Assembly: GCA_036489765.1 (NCBI GenBank)
Contig: DASXFE010000069.1
Location: 1-45,165, forward strand
DNA length: 45,165 nt
Direction of reading: 5' to 3'
Source: DATARH01 sp036489765
Lineage (GTDB): Bacteria > Pseudomonadota > Alphaproteobacteria > ATCC43930 > CGMCC-115725
Shown here: in pieces, positions 31,592 to 40,381 of the stretch
Layout: the number at the start of each line of letters is the position of its first letter
Numbering within the stretch: the first letter of the stretch is position 1
Program-made: the position numbers and the translations under genes
The notes under the pieces: model-generated
What the model was told of the DNA's origin: nothing
Databases searched by the model: none
The model's input: only the letters and a program-made list of their open reading frames with translations

Positions 31592-32503
31592 ATGCAGAAC
31601 ACGTCCCGTCTGCCGCCGCTCGGCGCGCTGCGCGCGTTCGAGGCGGCGGCCCGGCACAAGAGCTTCTCCAAGGCGGCCGACGAACTCGCCGTGACCCCGG
31701 CGGCCGTCAGTCATCAGATCGCGGCGCTCGAGGCGGATCTCGGCGTGCCGCTATTCCGTCGCCGGAACCGCGCTGTCGCGCTGACGCCGTCGGCCAAGGA
31801 ATTGCTGCCGGGGCTCACCGAGGCGTTCGACGGGATGCGCGCCGCAGTGCGCCGGCTGCGCGCGCACACCGATACCGGCACGCTCACGGTGACCGCGTCG
31901 CCGTCTTTCGCCGGCAAGTGGCTGGTGCTGCGGTTGCACCGGTTCCAGGACCGCTATCCCGATATCGATGTGCGCATCTCGGCGAGCGACAACCTCGTCG
32001 ATCTCGCGGCCGGCGATTTCGACATGGGCATCCGCTACGGCACCGGGCGCTATCCCGGGCTTGTCGTCGAGAAACTGCTGGAAAACGAGGTGTTTCCGGC
32101 GTGCAGCCCGGATTTGCTGAAAAACGGGCCGCCGCTCGAGTCCCCCGGCGATCTGCGCCACCACAAGCTCATCTACGACCAGAGCGTCGACCGCGACCCG
32201 CTCGCCGCGACCTGGCCGATGTGGCTGCGTGCCGCCGGGATCAGCGACATGCCGGCCGAGCACGGGATCAGCTTCAGCGGCAGCCACCTCGCGCTCGACG
32301 CGGCGATCGCCGGGCACGGCGTCGTCCTCGCCTACAGCACCATCGCCGCCGCCGACCTCGCGGCCGGGCGCCTGGTCCGCCCCTTTGCCCTGTCGCTCCC
32401 CGACCGCTTCGCCTATTACATCGTCACCGCCCCCGAGGCCCTCGACCGCCCCAAGGTCAAAGCCTTCCACGACTGGCTGCGCGAAGAGGCGGATGCGGGT
32501 TAG
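31592..32503 (+). CDS. LysR-family transcriptional regulator (GcvA-like)
   Basis: A 303-residue LTTR. The N-terminus LPPLGALRAFEAAARHKSFS and the following KAADELAVTPAAVSHQIAAL form the winged helix and are characteristic of the GcvA/AmpR branch. The effector domain begins near residue 90 (GTLTVTASPSFAGKWLVLRL), and IDVRISASDNLVDLAAGDFD and GMGIRYG-like strands follow. It is divergent from the DUF1127/microprotein/CmcJ unit, the usual arrangement for an LTTR and its target, so control of that unit is a reasonable guess. The acyl-CoA dehydrogenase starts 110 nt downstream. Confidence 0.93.
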   Translation: MQNTSRLPPLGALRAFEAAARHKSFSKAADELAVTPAAVSHQIAALEADLGVPLFRRRNRAVALTPSAKELLPGLTEAFDGMRAAVRRLRAHTDTGTLTVTASPSFAGKWLVLRLHRFQDRYPDIDVRISASDNLVDLAAGDFDMGIRYGTGRYPGLVVEKLLENEVFPACSPDLLKNGPPLESPGDLRHHKLIYDQSVDRDPLAATWPMWLRAAGISDMPAEHGISFSGSHLALDAAIAGHGVVLAYSTIAAADLAAGRLVRPFALSLPDRFAYYIVTAPEALDRPKVKAFHDWLREEADAG

Positions 32504-32613
32504 GGCCAGGGCCGAGTCCCAGCAGCCCGACTCATCGGCTGGCCTGTTGCGGATAATGTCGCGCGGACCTTGGGGCAACCGCTAGACTGCCGCCGATCGG
32601 CGGAGGGTATGTC

Positions 32614-33816
32614 ATGGATTTCGATTTTTCCGAGCGAACGCAGCGGTATCAGGCGCGGCTTCGGGGCTTTATGGCCGAGCATGTCTATCCGGCCGAGAAG
32701 GTGTTCGAGGAGCAGCTCGCCGCGGCGCCGAGCCGCTGGCAGATCCCGCCGATCATGGAGGAGCTGAAGGCGAAGGCTCGGGAGCAGGAGCTGTGGAATT
32801 TGTTCCTGCCGGAAAGCAAGCTCGGCGCCGGGCTCACCAACCTCGAATACGCACCGCTATGCGAGATCATGGGCCGGAGCCCGATCGCGCCCGAAATCTT
32901 CAACTGCTCGGCGCCGGACACCGGCAACATGGAGACGCTCGTCCGCTACGCGACGCCGGCGCAGCGGGAACAGTGGCTGAAGCCGCTCTTGGCCGGCGAG
33001 ATCCGCTCGGCCTTTGCGATGACCGAGCCCGCGGTCGCCTCCTCCGACGCGACCAATATCGAGGCGCGGATCGAGCGCGACGGCAACCAGGGCTACCTGA
33101 TCAACGCCCGCAAATGGTGGACCTCGGGCGCGATGGACCCGCGCTGCAAGATCTTCATCCTGATGGGTAAGACCGACCCCAACGCGCCGCGGCATCAGCA
33201 GCAATCGATGATCCTCGTACCGCGCGACACGCCGGGTGTGCGGGTGGTGCGGCCGCTGACCGTGTTCGGCTACGACGACGCCCCGCACGGTCATGCCGAG
33301 GTCGAGTTCAAAGACGTCCGCGTGCCGGCCGAGAACATCCTCCTCGGCGAGGGGCGTGGGTTCGAGATCGCGCAGGGGCGGCTCGGGCCGGGGCGCATCC
33401 ACCACTGCATGCGCATGATCGGCCTGGCCGAGCGCTGCCTCGAGGCGATGGTCGCGCGGGTCAAGAACCGCGTCGCCTTTGGCCGGCCGCTGGCCGATCA
33501 GGGGGTGATCCGCGAATGGATCGCCGATTCGCGGATGGAGATCGAGCAGGCGCGGCTCCTGACGCTCAAGGCCGCGCATATGATGGACACGGTCGGCAAC
33601 AAGGTCGCGCAGGCCGAGATCGCCATGATCAAGGTGATCGCGCCAAAGATGCTGCTCGCCGTCATCGATCGCGCGATCCAGGCGCATGGCGGCGGCGGCG
33701 TCAGCCAGGATTTCGGCCTCGCCTACGCCTGGGCCCGCTCGCGCATCATGCGCATCGTCGACGGCCCCGACGAGGTGCACCGCCGCGCCGTGGCGCGAGT
33801 CGAGTTGCGGAAGTAA
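32614..33816 (+). CDS. Acyl-CoA dehydrogenase, ACAD10/11 (LvaC-like) type
   Basis: A 400-residue FAD-dependent acyl-CoA dehydrogenase. Blocks: SAFAMTEPAVASSDATNIEA (flavin site), NARKWWTSGAMDPRCKI, HAEVEFKDVRVPAENILLGE, and RVAFGRPLADQGVIREWIAD. Near the C-terminus YEGT of the medium-chain enzymes is replaced by VDGPDEVHRR, putting Asp at the usual catalytic-Glu site, as in the ACAD10/11 branch. The partner kinase gene follows after 2 nt. In that branch (animal ACAD10/11 fusions; LvaC with LvaA in Pseudomonas) a phosphorylated 4-hydroxyacyl-CoA is processed; I infer the same here. Confidence 0.9.
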   Translation: MDFDFSERTQRYQARLRGFMAEHVYPAEKVFEEQLAAAPSRWQIPPIMEELKAKAREQELWNLFLPESKLGAGLTNLEYAPLCEIMGRSPIAPEIFNCSAPDTGNMETLVRYATPAQREQWLKPLLAGEIRSAFAMTEPAVASSDATNIEARIERDGNQGYLINARKWWTSGAMDPRCKIFILMGKTDPNAPRHQQQSMILVPRDTPGVRVVRPLTVFGYDDAPHGHAEVEFKDVRVPAENILLGEGRGFEIAQGRLGPGRIHHCMRMIGLAERCLEAMVARVKNRVAFGRPLADQGVIREWIADSRMEIEQARLLTLKAAHMMDTVGNKVAQAEIAMIKVIAPKMLLAVIDRAIQAHGGGGVSQDFGLAYAWARSRIMRIVDGPDEVHRRAVARVELRK

Positions 33817-33818
33817 GC

Positions 33819-34907
33819 ATGCAAGCCGTCGTCGTGGCCGACAAACTCGAAGCGGCCGAGACGATCGACGAGCGGCCGGATGAGCGGGTGGAGACAGCAC
33901 GGCTCGTTCCCTATCTGCGCGAGCATCTGGGTGTGTCGGGCGGCCTTGCCATTCGTCAGTTCGGAGGCGGCAAGGCAAACCTCACCTATCTGATCCGCTT
34001 CGGCGATCGCGAATACGTGCTGCGCCGCCCGCCGTTGGGGCCGATCCCGCCGGGGGCGCATGACATGCGGCGCGAGCATCGGGTGCTGTCGGTGCTCTAC
34101 CGGCACTTTCCGCTGGCGCCGCAAAGCTTCGTCCTATGCGAGGACGAGAGCGTCATCGGCGCCGTCTTTATCGTGCTCGAACGGCGCCACGGCTTTGTGA
34201 TCCGCGACGATCTGCCGGACGAATTCGCCGCTCGGCCCGCGCTCAACCGGCGCATCGGCTTGGCGCTTGTCGACGCCCTCGCCGATCTGCATCGGGTCGT
34301 GCCGGCCGAAGCCGGGCTCGAGACGCTCGGACGGCCGGAACACTACCTAGAACGCCAGCTCGAGGGCTGGACGCGGCGCTGGCGCGGTGCGCAAGGCGGG
34401 CCCGAGGCGGGAGATGCGGAGCGGCTGTTCGCCCCGGTGCTGGCGTGGCTTGCCGCCAACCTGCCGCCGTCGGGCGCGGCGGCGCTGCTGCACAACGACT
34501 ACCGGCTCGACAATTGCCTGCTCGACGCGGCCGATCCGGGCCGCATGACCGCGGTGATGGATTGGGACATGTGTACCCAGGGCGACCCGCTGGCCGATCT
34601 GGGCTATGTGCTGAACTACTGGGTCGAGCCGACAGACGACCCGGCTTGGCGCGCGATCGCGTCGATGCCGACCTGGCGCGACGGGTTTCCGACCCGCGCC
34701 GACGCGGTCGAGCGCTACGCCGCGCGCACCGGGTTCGATGTGTCGGCGGTCGGGTGGCACCAGGTCTTCGCCGCGTTCAAGCTCGCGGTGATCATCCAAC
34801 AGATCTACATCCGCTTCCTGCGCGGACAAACCCAGGACGGGCGCTTCCGCCTCTATGGCGGACGCGTGCTGGGCCTGGGAGAAAAGGCGCGGTCGCTGAT
34901 TGGGTAG
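33819..34907 (+). CDS. Phosphotransferase (APH-fold kinase), LvaA/ACAD10-like
   Basis: A 362-residue aminoglycoside-phosphotransferase-fold kinase. IRQFGGGKANLTYLIRFGDREYVLRR is the nucleotide loop and lysine/arginine strand, LLHNDYRLDNCLLD is the catalytic loop (HxDxxxxN) and AVMDWDMCTQGDPLADLGY holds the metal aspartate. This sequence style is that of the kinase half of ACAD10/11, not of antibiotic-resistance enzymes. It starts 2 nt after the acyl-CoA dehydrogenase stop. The pair would channel 4-hydroxyacyl-CoA into beta-oxidation by phosphorylation then elimination, from family knowledge. Confidence 0.9.
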   Translation: MQAVVVADKLEAAETIDERPDERVETARLVPYLREHLGVSGGLAIRQFGGGKANLTYLIRFGDREYVLRRPPLGPIPPGAHDMRREHRVLSVLYRHFPLAPQSFVLCEDESVIGAVFIVLERRHGFVIRDDLPDEFAARPALNRRIGLALVDALADLHRVVPAEAGLETLGRPEHYLERQLEGWTRRWRGAQGGPEAGDAERLFAPVLAWLAANLPPSGAAALLHNDYRLDNCLLDAADPGRMTAVMDWDMCTQGDPLADLGYVLNYWVEPTDDPAWRAIASMPTWRDGFPTRADAVERYAARTGFDVSAVGWHQVFAAFKLAVIIQQIYIRFLRGQTQDGRFRLYGGRVLGLGEKARSLIG

Positions 34908-34984
34908 GGTAGCCAGGAACCAAATACGATTCCGTTCTTCGCCTGCGCCGGGCCAAGCCCGGCCAAGGGGAAGTTGTCGAGCGA

Positions 34985-35524
34985 TTACGCCGCCAGCTTC
35001 TTGGCGAGGCAGCTATTGAACGCGCCGAATGCGATATGGGTGATCGAGTTCTCGCGCACGCCGACCGGGATGAAGGCGGCGCGGTAGAGCTCGGCCGAGC
35101 CGTCGTCTCGCGCGACCTCGCCTTCGAGGCGGATCGGCAGGCCCTGGCGCTCGGCGTCGCCGCAGCCGCGGATGAACACGTCCGAATACCGCTTCGGCAA
35201 TTGGCGCACCATCGGCACATGCGGCGTGCGCTTTTCGGGCAGGTCGAGGAGCCGGCCGAAATCGGAGCCGTACAGCAGCAAGGCCGAATTCTCGGGCACG
35301 GGATCGACCGCGATTACAAAGCGGTGCGACCATTCCGGCGACTGCATCTCGGCGAGGTCGAGCCCGGCAATGGTCATATTCCCACCGAGCTGGGCTATCT
35401 TCTTTTCCCAGTAGGCGATCGCGCGTTCGGATTCGCGGCGCTCGCGCCCGGTGGACTCTTTCTGCTCGACGGCGCCGCCGGCCGGCCGCAACGCGGCGAT
35501 CGAGGTCACAACGGTATCCGACAT
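34985..35524 (-). CDS. PAS-like domain protein, unknown role
   Basis: A 179-residue protein with no output domain. The N-terminal 45 residues are charged and helical (ERRESERAIAYWEKKIAQLGG). The remainder (SHRFVIAVDPVPENSALLLY, GSDFGRLLDLPEKR, FIPVGVRENSITHIAFGAFN) resembles the stand-alone PAS-like proteins common in alphaproteobacteria. The ATG at 35524 follows GGGGGAC, and a GTG directly in front is an alternative. It is convergent with the kinase gene and upstream of nothing on its strand. No ligand-binding residue can be named. Confidence 0.6.
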   Translation of the reverse strand: MSDTVVTSIAALRPAGGAVEQKESTGRERRESERAIAYWEKKIAQLGGNMTIAGLDLAEMQSPEWSHRFVIAVDPVPENSALLLYGSDFGRLLDLPEKRTPHVPMVRQLPKRYSDVFIRGCGDAERQGLPIRLEGEVARDDGSAELYRAAFIPVGVRENSITHIAFGAFNSCLAKKLAA

Positions 35525-35632
35525 CACGTCCCCCTAATGAACTCGCTGTCTCACAGGCCCTTGGTAAACGGGCATGCTTAAAAATCGGTGAAGCCGTGGG
35601 GGGACGGTTCGCCGATATGGTTTACACGGATG

Positions 35633-36573
35633 CTAGGCGCGGGCGCCAAGGGCGGCAAGCCGACGCTGGGCATCCTCGACATCGACTACCGCACTTCCGG
35701 CCGGGGCCAGGCAGAAATCGAACTCGGCGCTGAAATACGGGCCGGAAATGCCGCTGCCGCTGCCGTTTTCGTGCCGGGTGAAGTCGCAAATCAGCGAATC
35801 CTTGACCGCGAACACGGCGTCGCTTTGCAGGTACGGGTCGCGGCGGTCGAAGATATGCGTCGTCACCGGCTCGTACCCGTCGGCCGAGACGACGAAATGG
35901 ATATGCGCCGGCCGCCACGGGTGCCGCCCGGTCGCTTTCAGCATCGCGCCGACCGGTCCGTCCGACGGGATCGGGTAGTTGACTGGAATTACCGTGCGTA
36001 GCGCATACCACCCGTTGCCGTCGGTGCGGAACTTGCCGCGCATGTGCAGGTGGTCGGGCTCGTTGTCCTGCGAGTCGTAGAGCCCGTTGGTTTGGGCCTG
36101 CCATACGTCGAGCACGGCGCCGGCGATCGGCTTGCCGTCGCCGTCGACGCGCGGCCGGTGACGATCGCCGGGGTGCCGGTTGTGTCGCGATGGGCGATGT
36201 TGCCGCCGGCCGGCATCTCCGGCGTACCGAGGCGATGGAACGGGCCGAACACGGTCGACTCGGTCGCGCCCTCCGGCTTCCGGTGGCCGATGAGGTCGAC
36301 CACCATCGACACCCCGAACGTGTCGGAAAAAAGGATGAATTCCTGCCGCCGGTCGCTGCGCATCTTGCCGGCCTCGGTCAGGACCTCGATCGCTTTGAAC
36401 CATTCGGCCTCGGCAAGCTGCACGTCTTTGACAAAGGCGTGCAGGTGGCCGATGAGGCTCAGCATGATCTTGCGGAGGCGCGGGTTGGGGGTTGCCGCAA
36501 ACCGTTCCAGCACCTCGGTGGTGATGTCGTTTTCGGTCTTGTTGCGGTGCAGATCGCCGCGACCGTCCGGCAT
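35633..36573 (-). pseudogene. Intradiol (hydroxyquinol/catechol 1,2-) dioxygenase with frameshift
   Basis: The first part (from 36573) has the N-terminal helical domain of hydroxyquinol 1,2-dioxygenases (RLRKIMLSLIGHLHAFVKDV, FILFSDTFGVSMVVDLIGHR, ESTVFGPFHR) and reads to TPAIVTGR. The catalytic part continues in another frame from VDGDGKPIAGAVLDVWQAQT, then GLYDSQDNEPDHLHMRGKFR, WYALRTVIPVNYPIP and HPWRPAHIHFVVS, with the iron Tyr and His residues present, to the stop at 35633. The break is at about 36143-36156, where GGCCGCGCGTCGAC has two extra bases or lacks one. The span of 941 nt fits a frameshift. Either a recent pseudogene or a sequencing error; no other motif is lost. Confidence 0.85.
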
Positions 36574-36674
36574 AGCCCGTCTCCCTGTGAATTCGGCGCG
36601 AGATACACAAGAAAAACCCGTTCCGCGTCAGGGCGCGCTTGCTATGGTTCGCGGGCTGATACGAGGAGGCGACG

Positions 36675-38273
36675 ATGCCGGAAACTCCACGCGTTTCACC
36701 AAAATCCGTGCGGGCGATGCTCTACGATGGCGGCGAGCTCGCCTTTCTCGACTTGCGCGAGGAAATGGTGTTCTCGGACGAGGGGCACCCTTTCTTCGCC
36801 TGCTCGCTACCGCTGTCGCGGCTCGAGCTGCTGGTGCGCGATCTGGTGCCGCGGCTCGGGACCCGGATCGTGCTTTACGACGGCGCTGACGGGCTCGCCG
36901 AGCGCGCCGCGACGAAGCTACGCGCGATGGGGTATCGCGACATCTCGGTCATGGAAGGCGGCGCGACAGGGTGGGAGGCGGCCGGGTATCAGCTTTTCAC
37001 CGGCGTCAACGTGCCGAGCAAGGCGTTCGGCGAGATCGTCGAGCACAAGAACCACACGCCGCACATCACCGCCGCCGCGCTGAAGCAGCGGCTCGATGCC
37101 GGCGAGAAGATCCTGATCGTCGACAGCCGCCCGATCGGCGAGTTCCGCAACATGAGCATTCCCGGCGCCTATGACTGCCCGGGGGCGGAGCTGGTCTATC
37201 GCGTGCCCGACCGGATCGATTCGGCGGATACGTTGGTCGTGGTCAACTGCGCCGGGCGCACCCGCAGCATCATCGGCGCCCAGTCGCTGCGTAACGCCGG
37301 GCTTGCGAACCCGGTCATGGCGCTCGAAAACGGCACAATGGGGTGGGAATTGGCGGGGCTCGAACTCGCGCGTGGGCGCGACGAGGCGTTGCCGGTGCCG
37401 TCTTCGGCCGGGCTGGGCAGAGCACAAGCCCTCGCCGGCGCGGTTGCCGAGCGCTTCACCCTTCCGCGCATCGACGACGCGACGCTGGCCCGCTTTCGGG
37501 CCGAGGCCGAAAGCCGCACGCTCTACCTCCTCGATGTCCGCAGCCCCGAGGAATACGCGGCCGGTCACCTGTCGAGTGCGCGCTCGGCGCCGGGCGGGCA
37601 GCTCGTCCAGGCGACCGATGTCTATATGAACACGCGCAACGCCCGCATCGTGCTGGTCGACGACGATGGCGTCCGCGCAACGATGACCGGGCATTGGCTG
37701 CGCCAGATGGGCTGGGCGGAGATATACCTGCTCGACGGCGGCCTCGACGGACGGGAGCTCGTCACCGGCGGCGGCGCAGCGCCGATCCCCGAGCTCGAAG
37801 CGGCGCAAACTCCGACGATCTCGGCCGCGGATTTGAAGACGCGGCTCGATCGCGGCGAGGCGGTCGTCGTCGATCTCGCCCGCAGTCTCGCCTACGAGGC
37901 GGGGCATATCCCGGGCGCGTGGTTCGCGGTCAGGGCGCGACTCGGCGACAGCCTCGGGAAAGTGCCCAAGGCGGCGATGCTGGTGCTGACCTCGCCCGAC
38001 GGTGCGCTGGCGCGGCTTGCCGCGGCCGAGCTGGCGGTGAGCGGCTATACCGAGCTCCGCGTGCTCGCCGGCGGCACCGATTCCTGGCGCGCGGCCGGCT
38101 TGCCGCTCACCGGCGGGCGCGAGGCGATGGCCGACACGCCGAACGATTGCTGGCGGCGGCCTTACGATCCCTATGCCGGCGAGGGGGCACGGCAGCGCTA
38201 TCTCGATTGGGAGACGGGGCTCGTCGGACAGATCGAGCGGGAGGGCGATGTCGGGTTTCGCATCCCCGGTTGA
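36675..38273 (+). CDS. Four-domain rhodanese protein with one active-site cysteine
   Basis: A 532-residue cytoplasmic protein built of four rhodanese-like domains at about 8-108, 130-235, 265-365 and 382-478. Domain 2 has the catalytic cysteine C192 in VVVNCAGRTRSIIG. The equivalent loops of the others have no Cys: YDGADG (domain 1), VDDDGVRA (domain 3) and LTSPDGALA (domain 4). The EEYAAGHLSSARSAPGG and YEAGHIPGAWFAV segments confirm domains 3 and 4. It would transfer sulfane sulfur through one site, with the others structural or binding. GAGGAGGCGACG precedes the ATG. A C-terminal aromatic tail (YLDWETGLVGQI) follows. Confidence 0.9.
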   Translation: MPETPRVSPKSVRAMLYDGGELAFLDLREEMVFSDEGHPFFACSLPLSRLELLVRDLVPRLGTRIVLYDGADGLAERAATKLRAMGYRDISVMEGGATGWEAAGYQLFTGVNVPSKAFGEIVEHKNHTPHITAAALKQRLDAGEKILIVDSRPIGEFRNMSIPGAYDCPGAELVYRVPDRIDSADTLVVVNCAGRTRSIIGAQSLRNAGLANPVMALENGTMGWELAGLELARGRDEALPVPSSAGLGRAQALAGAVAERFTLPRIDDATLARFRAEAESRTLYLLDVRSPEEYAAGHLSSARSAPGGQLVQATDVYMNTRNARIVLVDDDGVRATMTGHWLRQMGWAEIYLLDGGLDGRELVTGGGAAPIPELEAAQTPTISAADLKTRLDRGEAVVVDLARSLAYEAGHIPGAWFAVRARLGDSLGKVPKAAMLVLTSPDGALARLAAAELAVSGYTELRVLAGGTDSWRAAGLPLTGGREAMADTPNDCWRRPYDPYAGEGARQRYLDWETGLVGQIEREGDVGFRIPG

Positions 38274-38381
38274 ACCCGACACGAAACTTTCCCGGCTCTG
38301 CCATAGGACGGACATTTTTGACGATTAGTTGACCCCTTGCCGGCTATAGCCGGCTACCCGTCCGGGCCCGAGGAAGGATCG

Positions 38382-39368
38382 ATGTCGGAGCGCGCATTGC
38401 TGGCGTCTGTTGTTGCCCGGCCGGCGCGCCTGCCCGACCTCGCCGAGCGCTTTATGGTGCCCGAGCATTTTGTCTGGGGCGATTTCACGACGGCGGATGG
38501 GGCGATCCTGCGCTGGGGCCATCTGCCGGTCGCCAAGCCGCGCGCCGTGTGCCTGATGGTCACCGGGTTCCGCGAGTTCATCGAAAAGCAGTTCGAGACG
38601 GTACGTGACCTCGCCGCGCACGGGATCGAGGTGTGGTGCCTCGATTGGCGCGGCCAGGGGCGCTCGGTGCGGCCGCGGCGCTGGCCGACCCGCCCGCGCG
38701 CCCGCCGCTTCGACCGCGACGCCAACGACCTCGCCGCGTTCGCCCAGGCCAAACTCTCGCGCACCTTGCCGCGCGTGTTGATCGCGCATTCGATGGGCGG
38801 GGCGATCGCGCTCCTCTGCCTGCATGCGCGTCCCGACCTGTTCGACGCGGCGGTGCTGTCGTCGCCGATGCTGGGGCTGCGGCTCGGCCGCGTGCCGCCC
38901 GCGTCGCTGCGCGCGATCACCGGGCCGTTGCGCATCGTGGGGTTCGGCGCCCGGCTCGTCCCCGGCACCAAGCGGCGCTGGCCGCCCGGGCGCGTGCCGT
39001 CGCCGGAACGCAGCCGCGCGACCAGCGATCCGGAGCGCTGCCGCCTCCATCACGCATGGCTGTCGGCCGATCCCCAGCTGCGCGTCGACGGCCCGACCTT
39101 TGGCTGGATCGACGCGACGCTGGCGGTGCTCGGCCGCATCGGCAAGGCCGAGTTCCTCACCGGCATCGACACCCCGATCCTCATCGGCAGCGGAGGCCGC
39201 GATGCGGTCGTCTCCCGCACCGCGCATCGCCGCGCCGCCCGCCTGCTCCCCGATTGCGAGCTGGTCGAGCTGCCGGAATCAAAGCACGAGCCGTTCCTCG
39301 AACAGGACCAGATCCGCGACGTGTGGTTTGCGCGGGTCGACCGCTTTATCGGCGAGCGCTGCTCGTAG
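38382..39368 (+). CDS. Alpha/beta hydrolase, lysophospholipase-like
   Basis: A 328-residue serine hydrolase. Nucleophile elbow AHSMGGAIAL, oxyanion region MVTGFREFIEKQFETVRDLA, WCLDWRGQGRS, and late IGSGGRDAVVS and ESKHEPFLEQ give the Asp and His of the triad. The overall pattern is that of the PldB/monoacylglycerol lipase group. The ATG at 38382 follows AGGAAGG; an in-frame start 45 nt upstream is unlikely. The 108 nt before it carry a short palindrome (GCCGGCTATAGCCGGC) that may be operator-like. It ends 8 nt from the convergent binding-protein gene. Confidence 0.87.
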   Translation: MSERALLASVVARPARLPDLAERFMVPEHFVWGDFTTADGAILRWGHLPVAKPRAVCLMVTGFREFIEKQFETVRDLAAHGIEVWCLDWRGQGRSVRPRRWPTRPRARRFDRDANDLAAFAQAKLSRTLPRVLIAHSMGGAIALLCLHARPDLFDAAVLSSPMLGLRLGRVPPASLRAITGPLRIVGFGARLVPGTKRRWPPGRVPSPERSRATSDPERCRLHHAWLSADPQLRVDGPTFGWIDATLAVLGRIGKAEFLTGIDTPILIGSGGRDAVVSRTAHRRAARLLPDCELVELPESKHEPFLEQDQIRDVWFARVDRFIGERCS

Positions 39369-39376
39369 GTTAGGGC

Positions 39377-40378
39377 CTAGCGGGCGGTCGCAGCGCGCCA
39401 TACCATGTCGGTGAACCCGCCTGCCGCCGCCGCGCGGATGGCCTGCGGCTGGGGGCTTTCGCGGGCGATCCCCTCGACACTGTGCTCGTAGGCACGGCGG
39501 TCGAGCTCGCCGGTATGCCCCGGGTCGCCGATCAGGCCGAGGATCGTCTCGAGCATCCGCCGCTGGTGCAACGGATCGGCGTGGGGCGCCGCCGCCATCG
39601 TCGCGGCTAGCGCATCGTCGGGGTGCTGCGCGGCAAGCCGCCAGCCGGCGAGCGTCGCGCGCAGAAAGCGCACCAGCACGGCGCGGCGGGCGGGGTCGTC
39701 GATCGCTCCCCGGCTCGCATAAAGCCCGTCTTCGAGAAAGGCGTAGCCGCTGTCGCCGAGGCGGGCGTCGACGAGTTTGTCCGGCGTCAGCCCACCCGCG
39801 ACGATCGACCAATACTCGTTGTACATCATCGCCGTGGCACAGGCGACGCGGCTGGCGACAAGATCGGCGCCGTCGGGCTTCTGCTGCACCAGGCTCACGC
39901 GGTCGAGCGGAATGCTGTAGCCCCTGAGCCAGTCGCGCACGTTGAGCTCGTCGCCGACATTCCACACGCCGATCGTCTTGCCGGCGACGTCGAGGATCGT
40001 GTTCACCCCGGCGTCGCGCCGGCACAGCACGGTCATGCCCGGCTTGCGGAAAATCTGCGCGATGTTCACGACGTCCTCGCCGCGCCGGCGTGCGTCGATC
40101 GCCGACGGGAGCCAGGCAATCGCCACATCGGCGCCGCCTTTGGCGACGACATCCGCGGGCACGATCCCCGGACCGCCCTCGATCGCCGTGACGTCGAGGC
40201 CCTCATGCGCATAAAGGCCCTTGTCACGGGCCATGTAGACGCCCGCGAACTGGGCCTGGTTGAACCACATCAGCTGAAGCCGGATGTGGTCCAGCGTCTG
40301 CGCCCCTGCGGGAAGGGCGAGGCAGAAGGTGAAAAGAACAGCGCAGACCGAGCGCCGGATGCCCGAACCGCGCCTCAC
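39377..40378 (-). CDS. NMT1/THI5-like substrate-binding protein
   Basis: A 333-residue secreted protein with a signal peptide (residues 1-26, cleavage near AGA/QT). The mature N-terminus IRLQLMWFNQAQFAGVYMA, then DKGLYAHEGLDVTAIEGGPG, is the hallmark of the THI5/NMT1 (pyrimidine or riboflavin-type) binding proteins, and GKTIGVWNVGDELNVRDWL is the inter-lobe block. There is no ABC permease or ATPase of the NitT/TauT type beside it. The gene starts 3 nt after the RegA-like stop, so it is expressed with the two-component system. Confidence 0.87.
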   Translation of the reverse strand: MRRGSGIRRSVCAVLFTFCLALPAGAQTLDHIRLQLMWFNQAQFAGVYMARDKGLYAHEGLDVTAIEGGPGIVPADVVAKGGADVAIAWLPSAIDARRRGEDVVNIAQIFRKPGMTVLCRRDAGVNTILDVAGKTIGVWNVGDELNVRDWLRGYSIPLDRVSLVQQKPDGADLVASRVACATAMMYNEYWSIVAGGLTPDKLVDARLGDSGYAFLEDGLYASRGAIDDPARRAVLVRFLRATLAGWRLAAQHPDDALAATMAAAPHADPLHQRRMLETILGLIGDPGHTGELDRRAYEHSVEGIARESPQPQAIRAAAAGGFTDMVWRAATAR

Positions 40379-40381
40379 CCC

